Positions 44,005-52,775 of a DNA stretch of 64,000 nucleotides are shown here, piece by piece; within the stretch, counting starts at the first letter, position 1, and each line of letters begins with the position of its first letter. The DNA comes from Tamlana crocina (GTDB lineage Bacteria > Bacteroidota > Bacteroidia > Flavobacteriales > Flavobacteriaceae). The translations under genes and the position numbers were made by a program. The stretch is from contig CP158972.1 in assembly GCA_040429635.1 (NCBI GenBank), positions 839,918 through 903,917 on the forward strand, written 5' to 3'. A model generated the notes under the pieces. It was given only the letters and a program-made list of their open reading frames with translations, had not been told where the DNA came from and made no database searches.

Positions 44005-45078
44005 CTACCTCGGAATTTCCACAGTTTCAATTATTTGTTTAATAATTTGCTTGCTGGTAACGCCTTCCATTTCGCGTTCTGGGGTAACAATTACACGGTG
44101 GTGAAGTACGGGAATGGCGGCTCGTTTGATGTCTTCTGGGGTTACAAAATCACGTCCGCCCATAGCGGCAAAGGCCTTACTGGCTTTTAAAATAGCGATG
44201 GATGCCCGTGGCGAAGCACCCAAATACAAAAACGGATTACTTCGTGTTGCAACTATAATTTGCGCAATGTATTTTAGTAAGTGCTCCTCTACCAAAACTT
44301 GAGTGACCAACTGTTGGTATTCGGCTATTTGTTCGGCTGTTAAAAATGCTGTGATTTCATCGGTTTTGGCTTTGTTTTTCAGTTGGTGCTCTCGGGTTAA
44401 TATTTCAATTTCATCGTCTAAATCAGGGTAATCCACATCAATTTTAAACAGAAAACGGTCTAATTGTGCTTCAGGCAAACGGTAGGTGCCTTCTTGTTCA
44501 ACGGGATTTTGGGTGGCCAAAACCATAAATGGCGCGTCCAATATATATTTATGGCCGTCAATGGTGATTTGTTGCTCTTCCATCACCTCAAACAATGCCG
44601 CTTGGGTTTTGGCGGGTGCTCGGTTTATTTCATCAATTAAAATCATATTAGAAAAAATAGGGCCTTTTTTAAACTCGAATTCTGAATCTTTCAAATTGAA
44701 AACCGAAGTTCCCAAAATATCGCTCGGCATTAAATCGGGCGTAAACTGGATACGGCTAAAACCTACGCTCAACGATTTCGCCAAAAGTTTGGCCGTAATG
44801 GTTTTCGCCACGCCGGGGACACCTTCAATAAGCGAGTGCCCTTTGGCCAATAGCGAGGCAATCAGCATATCGACCAAGTCTTTTTGGCCCACAATCACTT
44901 TGCCAACTTCTTGCTTAATTTGGTTAACGCTTTGTTGCAGTCCAGACAAGTCCAATCGGTTTTTAAATTCTAAAGTGCTGTTGTCGTTCAAGGCGCTGCT
45001 GTCGATAGAATCGATGGTGTTTTCCTGTGTGTCTTCGGTAGCTGGATTCGGGTTTTGGGGTGCTTTATTGTTGTCCAT
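44005..45078 (-). CDS. MoxR-type AAA+ ATPase
   Basis: The 357-residue protein has a disordered, acidic N-terminus (1-40), the AAA_3 domain with Walker A GVPGVAKT and Walker B ILIDEINRAP, sensor segment ATQNPVEQEGTYRLPEAQLDRF, and the C-terminal lid domain. It probably acts as a chaperone-like ATPase on the VWA/DUF58 partner encoded next. It starts 2 bp after the DUF4350 gene. Confidence 0.95.
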   Translation of the reverse strand: MDNNKAPQNPNPATEDTQENTIDSIDSSALNDNSTLEFKNRLDLSGLQQSVNQIKQEVGKVIVGQKDLVDMLIASLLAKGHSLIEGVPGVAKTITAKLLAKSLSVGFSRIQFTPDLMPSDILGTSVFNLKDSEFEFKKGPIFSNMILIDEINRAPAKTQAALFEVMEEQQITIDGHKYILDAPFMVLATQNPVEQEGTYRLPEAQLDRFLFKIDVDYPDLDDEIEILTREHQLKNKAKTDEITAFLTAEQIAEYQQLVTQVLVEEHLLKYIAQIIVATRSNPFLYLGASPRASIAILKASKAFAAMGGRDFVTPEDIKRAAIPVLHHRVIVTPEREMEGVTSKQIIKQIIETVEIPR

Positions 45079-45080
45079 AA

Positions 45081-46286
45081 TTATGCGGTATAAAATGCTT
45101 CAATGTGGCGGTTTAGGTTAATGAGGTTCTCTTCAAAAAATTCGTTTTTGCTTCGTAACCAATTAATATATCCGATGGTTTTTTTAACCAACTCTTTTTT
45201 CCTTCCGGATTTAGAACTCAGTTTCTCAATGAATTCATCGTTTAAATCCGAAGTATCCAAATGGTAATCGGTTCTAATTTTTTCCAAAAAGTACGTTATT
45301 TTTTTCTCAATGAGGTTTTTGTGATCCTGAGTTTCAAAATATAGGTTTGAAACTGTCTTAACAAAATCGATTGTAGTATTGGGCAGTGGCTTGATGATTT
45401 TAATGATGCGCTGTCGGCGTTTCGCATTAAAAATCATAAATAAAATACCGAAAATAATGGCGGTGTACCAAGCCCATCGGAACGATAGTTGCTCTAAAAA
45501 CCACCCGAGATTCGATTCTTTTTCAACATTGCCGTCGTAGCCCGTTTGAATTTTGGTGTACGAGTCAAAATACACATCGTTTTCGGGTAAATACGACAGT
45601 GCTGCCTCTACATATTTGTACCGGTTGTTTTTTAAAAGGTTGTAATTGGTAAAAGTTTTGGGTTCGGTATGCAGGTAAATTTTGCCATTACCGAAAGGGA
45701 TTTCAAGAAAATTAATATGCCAATAATCAATTTTTGAATGCCCTAAAACGCGATAGTTTATCGAGTCGAAACGCGAAAAATAATTGTCGCCTTCATTACG
45801 GTCAATTTCAATGGTGTTGATGTTGAAGTCTTCCAGTTTTTGAGCCGAAATGCTATCGGTTTTATTCGCGATATATTTTACGTCTATATGCAGTGTGTCG
45901 TGCAGTTTCTGCGGAAAGGTGTAATCTGAAATAAATAAGGTGTTTCCTTTATCCACAAAATTAAGGAGCTCATCCACCGAGTTGTCTTCTAAATAATCGG
46001 AATTCCCAATGATGATGTAACTCCCCACGGCCACATGGTCGCCAAAACCATCTTCGGAATGCGCTCGCAAATAACTAGCTGGTTGGTGATAAACGGTTCG
46101 GATTTTATGCTTATTGAACAATTTGGGCAGTTCTTTGTAAAGCACACTAATGCCGTAGGGCTTGTTGCTTTTTTCGTTGAACGATTCTTCCCAATCAACC
46201 GTTTTGGTGCGTTTGATGCCCACAAATATAGAGGCAGTAACCACCAAGGCAATGAGAATGAGCAGTATGGGCAAAACCTTTTTCAT
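45081..46286 (-). CDS. DUF4350 membrane protein
   Basis: The start is placed at 46286 (MKKVLPILLILIALVVTASI, a membrane helix), giving 401 residues. An ATG at 46373 would read through the DUF4129 gene. The DUF4350 region follows (about 30-240, including VGSYIIIGNSDYLEDNSVDELLNFVDKGNTLFISD, a GATase-like fold), then a second membrane helix (about 272-290) and a cytoplasmic C-terminal helical part. It sits between DUF4129 and MoxR in a conserved run, so it is probably part of the same machine. Confidence 0.85.
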   Translation of the reverse strand: MKKVLPILLILIALVVTASIFVGIKRTKTVDWEESFNEKSNKPYGISVLYKELPKLFNKHKIRTVYHQPASYLRAHSEDGFGDHVAVGSYIIIGNSDYLEDNSVDELLNFVDKGNTLFISDYTFPQKLHDTLHIDVKYIANKTDSISAQKLEDFNINTIEIDRNEGDNYFSRFDSINYRVLGHSKIDYWHINFLEIPFGNGKIYLHTEPKTFTNYNLLKNNRYKYVEAALSYLPENDVYFDSYTKIQTGYDGNVEKESNLGWFLEQLSFRWAWYTAIIFGILFMIFNAKRRQRIIKIIKPLPNTTIDFVKTVSNLYFETQDHKNLIEKKITYFLEKIRTDYHLDTSDLNDEFIEKLSSKSGRKKELVKKTIGYINWLRSKNEFFEENLINLNRHIEAFYTA

Positions 46287-46288
46287 AC

Positions 46289-47017
46289 TTAACCAACTTG
46301 CTTTAAAAGGGTTGAAAAATGGGTTTTTGCCGTTTGGTACTGCTGTTGGTTTATGGCAAATTCGCCGTACCAAATGTAGTTGTAAAGGTAGGCTGTGTAT
46401 TCAAAATTTTTGTTGAATGGCTTGTCGATTATTTCATTGAGGTACTCGCTGTTGGTTTTGTCTTCCTCAACTTTTATATAGTTTTTTAGGCTTAAATGTT
46501 TTAAAACCAGTAAATAATAATAGCGAATGGCGAGGCGATAATCGCCCGAATTTTCAGCATTTAAAATGAAAGCGTCGATGTCGGATTGTTCAATATTTTC
46601 GGCCGTAATGTCTTCGTGTTTGCCAATGCTTCGGTTATGCTTTCGCGAGAATAATCCGGAGCTGCCTTCGTTTATTAAAATATAGGCCAGAAATATTACC
46701 GCGCCAATAATAGCGATATAAAATAGCCAACTAATCGGCCTTAAATCCATGGAGAGGAACCCCTCATTGTTGTCCTCTTTGCTTTTGATTTTGTCGTTTT
46801 TTTTATAGTCTTCGTAATTGCCCGAACCCATGGGGGTTTCACCAACTATGTCGTGCCCTTCGTAATTGTATTTGTTTCCGCTGTAACGTTCTTTGAAATC
46901 GTCATCGAACTGCCGGATGTTCTGTGGAACTTCAGAAAATGAAAGCGCCAATGAAGATTGAAAAAGAAAGCATATCAACAGCAAGAAAGGGATAATATGT
47001 ATTTTGGGGTTTTTCAA
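46289..47017 (-). CDS. DUF4129-domain membrane protein
   Basis: The 242-residue protein has a signal or anchor (residues 1-25), an extracytoplasmic linker, one membrane helix (about 97-115) and a C-terminal DUF4129 domain (ENSGDYRLAIRYYYLLVLKHLSLKN to WYGEFAINQQQY). Its ATG overlaps the SpoIIM stop by 4 bp and it ends 2 bp before the DUF4350 start, so the whole run is tightly coupled. Confidence 0.88.
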   Translation of the reverse strand: MKNPKIHIIPFLLLICFLFQSSLALSFSEVPQNIRQFDDDFKERYSGNKYNYEGHDIVGETPMGSGNYEDYKKNDKIKSKEDNNEGFLSMDLRPISWLFYIAIIGAVIFLAYILINEGSSGLFSRKHNRSIGKHEDITAENIEQSDIDAFILNAENSGDYRLAIRYYYLLVLKHLSLKNYIKVEEDKTNSEYLNEIIDKPFNKNFEYTAYLYNYIWYGEFAINQQQYQTAKTHFSTLLKQVG

Positions 47018-48003
47018 AGTTGTGACGGACTTAACACAGGTTGCTGTGTAATTTGCTTTTGGATTTTAAACGGATACACTAAATAGTAATAACTAATGAT
47101 GCCCAAAGTAATTAAAATAATGCCCACCGAAAGCCAATGCGGCATAATGTTGGAATAACGGGTTACAAAGCCCTCCAAAAAACCAGCTGCAAAGGTAAAC
47201 GGCATGGTGCTGATCAAAATTTTAATACCCGTTTTGGCGCCCATTTTAAACGAGGTGTATCGCGAATGGGTGCCCGGAAACAGAATGCTGGCCCCTAAAA
47301 TGAGTCCGGCGGCACACTCAATCACAATAGCGAAAATTTCCATGCTACCGTGAATCCAAATGCCGCGAACGCTTTCCCAAAACACGTTTTTTTCATAAAA
47401 GAAATACTGGAACGAGCCCAGCATAATACAGTTGTTGAACATAATGTAAAGCGTGCCAACACCCAAAAATACGCCCAAAACAAAAGCGATGATGCCCACC
47501 CGTAAATTGTTGATGGTAATGCCAATAAAACTGCCCCAATTGCTACCGCTCTTATAAACGGCCACGGGGTCACCTTTTTCAATATTTTCCAACGACATGT
47601 TTACATAATTATCGCCCAAAACGGAACGTACAAACTCGCCATCGTTGGCGGCCGAGATCACGCCAATAAAAGTAAAGGCGAAAAAAATGATAAAGGCCAC
47701 ATAAATAAACTTTCGGAATTGATAGCAGATTAGCGGCACTTCGGTTTTCCAAAAACCTACCAATCGGTTGGTGTCGTGACGCTTCGTTTTATAAATTTTT
47801 TGAAAGGCTTTGGCGGCCAATTGGTTTAAATAAGTAATAACCTTGCTTTTGGGGTAGTAGGTTTGGGCGTAAGCCAAGTCGTTTATTAAATGGATGTACT
47901 GAGAAGCTAACTCATCGGGATTTTTAAAATCGTTATTGAAAATGGCCTTTTCAAAACTGAGCCATTTTTCCTTATTTTGTTTGATGAATGAAACTTCCCT
48001 CAT
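47014..48003 (-). CDS. SpoIIM-family (stage II sporulation protein M-like) membrane protein
   Basis: The 329-residue multi-pass membrane protein matches the SpoIIM/DUF95 family, with an N-terminal helical region and membrane helices from about residue 100. GIWIHGSMEIFAIVIECAAGLILGASILFPG is the most recognisable part. Despite the name, no sporulation is implied in Bacteroidota. It heads the DUF4129-DUF4350-MoxR-DUF58 operon and is divergent from an RDD gene across about 190 bp. Confidence 0.88.
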   Translation of the reverse strand: MREVSFIKQNKEKWLSFEKAIFNNDFKNPDELASQYIHLINDLAYAQTYYPKSKVITYLNQLAAKAFQKIYKTKRHDTNRLVGFWKTEVPLICYQFRKFIYVAFIIFFAFTFIGVISAANDGEFVRSVLGDNYVNMSLENIEKGDPVAVYKSGSNWGSFIGITINNLRVGIIAFVLGVFLGVGTLYIMFNNCIMLGSFQYFFYEKNVFWESVRGIWIHGSMEIFAIVIECAAGLILGASILFPGTHSRYTSFKMGAKTGIKILISTMPFTFAAGFLEGFVTRYSNIMPHWLSVGIILITLGIISYYYLVYPFKIQKQITQQPVLSPSQL

Positions 48004-48058
48004 GTATTTCTTTTGTAAGAAACTAAATTTTTAATATCAAAAAATAAATTTTGTCACT

Positions 48059-48116
48059 TCGAGCGGAGTCGAGAAGTTATAAAGTAAAAGTTTTTAAAAG
48101 TCTCGACTCCGCTCGA
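48059..48116. repeat. 16-bp inverted repeat between spoIIM-like and RDD genes
   Basis: TCGAGCGGAGTCGAGA (48059-48074) and TCTCGACTCCGCTCGA (48101-48116) form a perfect hairpin with a 26-nt loop. The core GAGCGGAGTCGA recurs at 48956-48980 and 52645-52666, marking it as a dispersed repeat rather than a locus-specific operator. Confidence 0.7.
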
Positions 48117-48194
48117 CCAGACATATACAGCGTATTTGTTTTTATAAATTTTAGAATAAAAAAATCGTGTATTTTTGATAAATTAAAATATAAA

Positions 48195-48914
48195 ATGTCA
48201 GAGTTACAAATTAACACGACCCAAAATGTAAAAATTGCCTTCCGTGCCAGTGGAGCGGGAGAGCGGTTATTGGCATTCATCATTGATATGGCCATTAAAA
48301 TTGGGTATTTAATGTTGATGAGCTATGCGTTCGGCGCTTTTGATAACATGGACCAATGGTCGCAAATCGCCATTAACACGGTGTTGAGTTTCCCGGTGAT
48401 GTTTTACACTTTGGCATTGGAGTCACTTTTTGAAGGCCAAACCATAGGAAAAAGGGTGCTGAAAATTAAAGTGGTTAAGATTGATGGCTATCAAGCGTCG
48501 TTTGCCGATTATGTAGTGCGCTGGTTTTTCAGGATTGTAGATATTTATATTTTCGGGATGGGCTTTTTCGTGATGCTGTTCAGTAAAAAAACGCAGCGCA
48601 TTGGCGATATGGCAGCGGGCACGGCGGTCATCGGATTGAAGGACAGCGTAAATATCAGTCACACCATTCTTGAAAATTTACGGGACGATTATAAACCCAC
48701 CTATCCGAATGTGATAAAGCTGTCTGATAACGATGCAAGAATCATAAAAGACACCTTTAGCGTGGCACGAGTGGCGAAAGATTACCAAACTTTAATAAAA
48801 TTGCGAAATAAAATTGTTGAAGTTGTGGGCATAAAAGAAGTGAAGCAAAAAACGGACATGGAATTCATTGACGTGATTTTAAAAGATTATAATTATTACA
48901 CCCAAGATATGTAA
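48195..48914 (+). CDS. RDD-family membrane protein
   Basis: The protein is 239 residues from the ATG at 48195 (MSELQINTTQNVKIAFRASG). Upstream sequence in the frame covers the inverted repeat and is not coding. The RDD domain has about three membrane helices and the motif FEGQTIGKRVLKIKVVKIDG, then a cytoplasmic C-terminal region. The RDD gene is divergent from the SpoIIM operon, and this neighbourhood is a known association. The transport or scaffolding role is unproven. Confidence 0.88.
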   Translation: MSELQINTTQNVKIAFRASGAGERLLAFIIDMAIKIGYLMLMSYAFGAFDNMDQWSQIAINTVLSFPVMFYTLALESLFEGQTIGKRVLKIKVVKIDGYQASFADYVVRWFFRIVDIYIFGMGFFVMLFSKKTQRIGDMAAGTAVIGLKDSVNISHTILENLRDDYKPTYPNVIKLSDNDARIIKDTFSVARVAKDYQTLIKLRNKIVEVVGIKEVKQKTDMEFIDVILKDYNYYTQDM

Positions 48915-48955
48915 GCAGAGAACCACGTTTTACTGAGCAAAACGTGTGTGAATCG

Positions 48956-48980
48956 CTTACCCTGAGCGGAGTCGAAGGGT
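48956..48980. repeat. Dispersed GAGCGGAGTCGAAGG repeat
   Basis: CCTGAGCGGAGTCGAAGG lies after the RDD gene and is the same family as 48059-48116 and 52645-52666. Confidence 0.6.
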
Positions 48981-49040
48981 CTTTTAGAAGGTCGCCAAAT
49001 TTTTCACATGTAATGCGGAAAAATTTATGCAGACTGCTTA

Positions 49041-49183
49041 TTCCGAGCTTGTCTCGGAATCTTAGAGAACCGTTATTGTGAGAGAAACAGCCTGCACTGA
49101 GCGCATTCGCGGTGAAGCAATCTGTTTAATTTTAAGGTTCAATTTATGAGATTGCGTCACTCTGTTCGCAATGACGATTAACA
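49041..49183. repeat. Cluster of short palindromic repeats upstream of the TRIC gene
   Basis: TTCCGAGCTTGTCTCGGAA (49041-49059) is a 7-bp stem with a CTTGT loop. It is followed by a CGGTGAAGCAATCTG segment and ATTGCGTCACTCTGTTCGC with GCAATGAC, the same wording as at 29978-30010. Confidence 0.5.
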
Positions 49184-49193
49184 AATAAAATGT

Positions 49194-49811
49194 ATGTTCT
49201 ACACCATAGATATTTTAGGAACCATAGCCTTTGCCATTTCGGGGGTGTTGGTGGCTTTTAACAAACGGATGGATTTGTTCGGTATTTTGATTATCGCCTT
49301 TGTTACGGCCGTTGGGGGCGGTACGCTGCGCGACGTACTTATTGGTGAAACGCCAGTAAGTTGGATGCGCGATATGACCTATACATACGTGATTTTGGCC
49401 TCGGCCATTTTTGCCATCATTTTTAGGAGTAAAATCAATTATTTGCGTACCTCGCTGTTTTTATTCGATACCATTGGAATTGGGCTGTACACCCTAGTGG
49501 GTATTGAAAAAGGATTGAATGCCGGGTTAAATCCTATTATTTGTATCGCCTTGGGAACCATGACTGCCAGTTTTGGCGGGGTAACCCGCGATATTCTCTG
49601 TAACGAAATACCTGTTATTTTTAGAAAGGAAATTTACGCCACCGCCTGTATTCTAGGAGGTGTTATCTATTTTGTGCTGCGTGAGTTCCCGATAAAGGAC
49701 GATTTTGTTTTTATCATTGCCGGATTTGTAGTCATCATTGCCCGATTGCTGGCCGTAAAGTTTAAGATTGCCTTACCGAATATTTACAGGGGCGATGTGG
49801 ATACCGATTAA
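49194..49811 (+). CDS. TRIC-type (UPF0126) cation channel family protein
   Basis: This 205-residue protein has seven membrane helices arranged as two UPF0126 glycine-rich repeats (IAFAISGVLVAFNKRMDLFGILIIAFVTAVGGGTLRDVLIG, later GTMTASFGGVTRDILC). Prokaryotic TRIC proteins form trimeric cation-permeable channels. It converges on the HNH gene with a 4-bp overlap of stops. Confidence 0.92.
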   Translation: MFYTIDILGTIAFAISGVLVAFNKRMDLFGILIIAFVTAVGGGTLRDVLIGETPVSWMRDMTYTYVILASAIFAIIFRSKINYLRTSLFLFDTIGIGLYTLVGIEKGLNAGLNPIICIALGTMTASFGGVTRDILCNEIPVIFRKEIYATACILGGVIYFVLREFPIKDDFVFIIAGFVVIIARLLAVKFKIALPNIYRGDVDTD

Positions 49812-50356
49812 TACTCCGTAACCGACCCCCAATTTTCTCCTGTTTTTATGCGGTAAAGTTGCATTTCGGAAATACCGAATTGTTTGGCTATCATTTTTAA
49901 TCGGGTCCGTCGGTTGGGATCGTTAATTTTACGCTTTATGAGCTTTACCTTAGTTTCCGTAAGTTTGGAATAAGTTCGTTTACGGGGTTTGTTCTTATAT
50001 TCGGGATTGCTAAATTGATGCTGCTCTTTCTCGCGTTTTGTAGCCCATTTTAGGTTTTCTACGCGATTGTTGGTTTTATCGTAATCCAAATGAATCACGA
50101 AAACCCCATCGTTTTGCTCCAAAAAATGCTGGGCGACCAATTTGTGTACGTATCGGCTGGTCGATTTTCCGTTATGTTTTTGTTTTACATGAAGGTTTCG
50201 GTAGCCGTTAATAAAAGATTCTTTTACTATAAATTCCTTTTCACCTTTGCAATTTATTATTCTACCGTAATTTGATATTTTGAATTTTTCGTTATCGGCA
50301 ATGTTATCATCAAATTCAATCCACTTCCATTCTTCATTCCTATAATTCCTGATCAT
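49808..50356 (-). CDS. NUMOD4/HNH endonuclease-like protein
   Basis: The 182-residue protein begins with a NUMOD4-like region (FKISNYGRIINCKGEKEF), then an HNH-like module (VIHLDYDKTNNRVENLKWATKREKEQ). A C-terminal helix-turn-helix-like segment (RLKMIAKQFGISEMQLYRIKTGENW) follows. Such proteins resemble homing endonucleases but here stand alone, without an intron. They are frequent in flavobacteria. Endonuclease activity is not certain, since the HNH histidine context is unusual (IHLDYD rather than the common HHIDG). Confidence 0.85.
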   Translation of the reverse strand: MIRNYRNEEWKWIEFDDNIADNEKFKISNYGRIINCKGEKEFIVKESFINGYRNLHVKQKHNGKSTSRYVHKLVAQHFLEQNDGVFVIHLDYDKTNNRVENLKWATKREKEQHQFSNPEYKNKPRKRTYSKLTETKVKLIKRKINDPNRRTRLKMIAKQFGISEMQLYRIKTGENWGSVTEY

Positions 50357-50699
50357 AATTAATTTTTTTGAGAGACTTTGTCAAATTACGAAAACTTGTT
50401 TTAAACCGCAAATAGCAAGTGAAATTGTAATTTACGAGTGCAAAGATAATAGGTGCATGGGGTATATAAAAATGGTTTTTAGTGGTTTCTGGTTAAGATG
50501 AATGGAAGTATGTCCCTTTAGCTGTCGGAAGAAACCATTTGTTTAAAGGGCTTTCCCTTCTTAGGGTTGACGTATATTTTCAAAAAAAAAAACAAACGCC
50601 CTTAAAATGGGCGTTTTATATCTTGTTTTTTATAAAATTAGGGGCTTGTGCAACGGTTGTCGGTGTTGGCTGTAGTGTTTTTTAAGTCATATAAATTTA
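50357..50699. other. Intergenic region with terminator
   Basis: The 343 bp hold the terminator-like hairpin at 50594-50616 and otherwise AT-rich sequence with no gene that I can support. Confidence 0.45.
50594..50616. terminator. Hairpin AAACGCCC/GGGCGTTT
   Basis: AAACGCCC (50594-50601) pairs with GGGCGTTT (50609-50616) around TTAAAAT. Upstream A-runs make it a good terminator on the minus strand, and the core repeats that of 39666-39700. Confidence 0.7.
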
Positions 50700-51665
50700 T
50701 TAATAATACTCAATTTTTCTTTCAATTATATGTTTTGGAAAGTTGTTACTATAAATTGTTTTAACAATCCAATTATTCATTTTATCATATTGAATTTGTA
50801 TAGTTGATTCCTCATTAAATAAACTGTTTGAATAGATATTTCTGATTACATTTTCATAATCATCATATTCCAATAAACGTGTAGAAGACAAACTACTATC
50901 AAACTTGTAATTCTTTTCTTCGATAATTTTGCCTTTTGCATCATATTTATATTTTGATTTTGAATACAAAGTACTATCATTAATAAATTCAATACTTTCT
51001 GTTTTAAAACCAAAATCATTGTACTTGTAGGTGTGAGTAAAAATCAAATTCCCGTAATAAGTATTGTCTTTAGTAATATTACCATCTTTATCTATGGACT
51101 GATGTGTATAATAGCCATCGCCATCATAACAACTATATTCAATTAAATTATTGTCATTGTCATATTTATAAATATAAGTTTTTTGACCATTACTTAATTT
51201 AATTCTATTACCCATTTTATCATAATAAAACCAATTAACAGATTCAGCATTTCCATCTGAATTATAAATTATTCTTTTAATTAAATTCCCTTTTTCATCG
51301 TATTCAAATTTGTATTTAGAAGACAAATTTCCATTTTCTTTATAAACATTTTTTTCAATTATTTTATTGCTGGAATTATATTTGAATTTATAAGAAGTAC
51401 CATTGTCAATGAGACCATAATTATATTTTTCTATCATATTCCCTATTTCGTTATACTTTATTAAATAATTGCCACCTATTACACTACTTGTTCTAGCCCC
51501 TTTAATTATTTCACCAAATTTCATTTCTGCGGCATAAGAGAATGAACTTACTGATTTAACCTTTCCTTTTAGGTTCTCTTTAGTTAAATCGTTTTCCTTT
51601 ATATTAGTATTACAACTAGTAATAAGGACAAATATCAATATCATTGATAATAATCTATGTTTCAT
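50700..51665 (-). CDS. YD-repeat-like lipoprotein, accessory
   Basis: This 321-residue lipoprotein (SPII signal ending LITSC) carries about ten tandem degenerate beta-hairpin repeats of about 20 residues with cores such as FEYDEKGNLIKRIIYNSDGN and WFYYDKMGNRIKL, resembling YD/RHS repeats. It is clearly more AT-rich than neighbouring genes and stands alone, which suggests horizontal acquisition. No toxin tip or other catalytic domain is attached, so the function is unknown. Confidence 0.78.
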   Translation of the reverse strand: MKHRLLSMILIFVLITSCNTNIKENDLTKENLKGKVKSVSSFSYAAEMKFGEIIKGARTSSVIGGNYLIKYNEIGNMIEKYNYGLIDNGTSYKFKYNSSNKIIEKNVYKENGNLSSKYKFEYDEKGNLIKRIIYNSDGNAESVNWFYYDKMGNRIKLSNGQKTYIYKYDNDNNLIEYSCYDGDGYYTHQSIDKDGNITKDNTYYGNLIFTHTYKYNDFGFKTESIEFINDSTLYSKSKYKYDAKGKIIEEKNYKFDSSLSSTRLLEYDDYENVIRNIYSNSLFNEESTIQIQYDKMNNWIVKTIYSNNFPKHIIERKIEYY

Positions 51666-51832
51666 TTTTTGATATTTATTAAAGTCTAATTACAAAGTTT
51701 TTTAAATTACGGCCAACAGTTGTATAAACACAATTAGGTTTATCAACATTACATTTATTTCAATTAAAAATGTCACTAACGAAAATAGCCGAAATGTTTT
51801 ACAAAAACAACAAAAGTTTCTGTCGCCAACAG

Positions 51833-52552
51833 TTACTCAATAATCTCCACATTCCGGATATAAATGTTCCGTAGTGGCCAGTCGGCATCATCCGTTTCTA
51901 CTTTTGCAATTTTGTCAATTACGTCCATACCGCGGGTTACATGGCCAAAAATGGTATAATCGCCGTTTAGGTAATGAGCACCGCCATGCTGTTGAACTAT
52001 AAAAAACTCATAGGGCGAGGCCAGTTTATGTGGGTTGTCTATTTCGCTGCTGGGCATGGAAATAACGCCGCGGTCGTGCTTAAAGCCACGCTTGGTGTCG
52101 GGTGGCAGCAGGTATTGCCCAATGGCGTGGCGCTTGTCCAAGGTTTTTTGGTCGTCGCTGTGGCCGGCCTGTACCATAAAATTATCGATCACGCGGTAAA
52201 ATTGGGTGCCGTTAAAATACTTCTGTTTGGTGAGGAAAATAAAATTAGAGCGGTGGAATTTGGTTTCATCATACAACAACACATCAAACGAACCCAAATC
52301 GGTAGTAATGCGCACCTTATTTTCTTTGTGTTTTTTGTCGTATTGCAAGAAAAATTCCATGGCGTTTTTTTCCGTCAACAACGGAAATTCGCGCTCGGGC
52401 AATTCGCTCACCACCTTGGATTCTGTTTCCGTTTTTAGTTCAGAACTATCTATTTGTTCAACTTCGGTTTTTGGGGTGCTTTTATGTTTAGATTTTTTAT
52501 CTTCACAATTCAAAAAAACGGCAAACAAACACAGTAATAAATACAGTCTCAT
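51833..52552 (-). CDS. Cyclophilin-type peptidyl-prolyl isomerase lipoprotein
   Basis: This is a 239-residue lipoprotein (signal to LFAVFLNC) with a charged linker and a cyclophilin domain (about 75-239). Motifs are FYRVIDNFMVQAGHSDD, EFFIVQQHGGAHYLNGDYTIFGHVTRGMDVID and the KVETDDADWPLRNI ending. It should catalyse proline isomerisation of periplasmic or outer-membrane proteins. It is monocistronic. Confidence 0.92.
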   Translation of the reverse strand: MRLYLLLCLFAVFLNCEDKKSKHKSTPKTEVEQIDSSELKTETESKVVSELPEREFPLLTEKNAMEFFLQYDKKHKENKVRITTDLGSFDVLLYDETKFHRSNFIFLTKQKYFNGTQFYRVIDNFMVQAGHSDDQKTLDKRHAIGQYLLPPDTKRGFKHDRGVISMPSSEIDNPHKLASPYEFFIVQQHGGAHYLNGDYTIFGHVTRGMDVIDKIAKVETDDADWPLRNIYIRNVEIIE

Positions 52553-52644
52553 TAATTAATATTTTAGTCGCCAATAAGGCTTTTCTAGATGAATTTCGAT
52601 TATACACAATAGCTTACAATGAGTTGAGCGTTACCCTGAATTGT

Positions 52645-52666
52645 CACACTGAGCGGAGTCGAAGTG
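52645..52666. repeat. Dispersed GAGCGGAGTCGAAG repeat
   Basis: CACTGAGCGGAGTCGAAGTG forms a short imperfect hairpin and shares its core with 48059-48116 and 48956-48980. A CTGAAACAAGTTCAG palindrome follows at 52719-52733. Confidence 0.6.
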
Positions 52667-52775
52667 TTATTTCAGGGTCGCATTATAAGGTTTTGGTTTT
52701 TTAATTTTTTTTGAGATGCTGAAACAAGTTCAGTATGACGATAACCTATTTTATGTTAAAAAAAAGAACATTCAA

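Noticed and set aside
46287-46373. Upstream extension of the DUF4350 gene into the DUF4129 gene
   Set aside because: The added 29 residues are antifamily in composition and the ATG at 46286 gives a proper membrane helix 2 bp after the previous stop.
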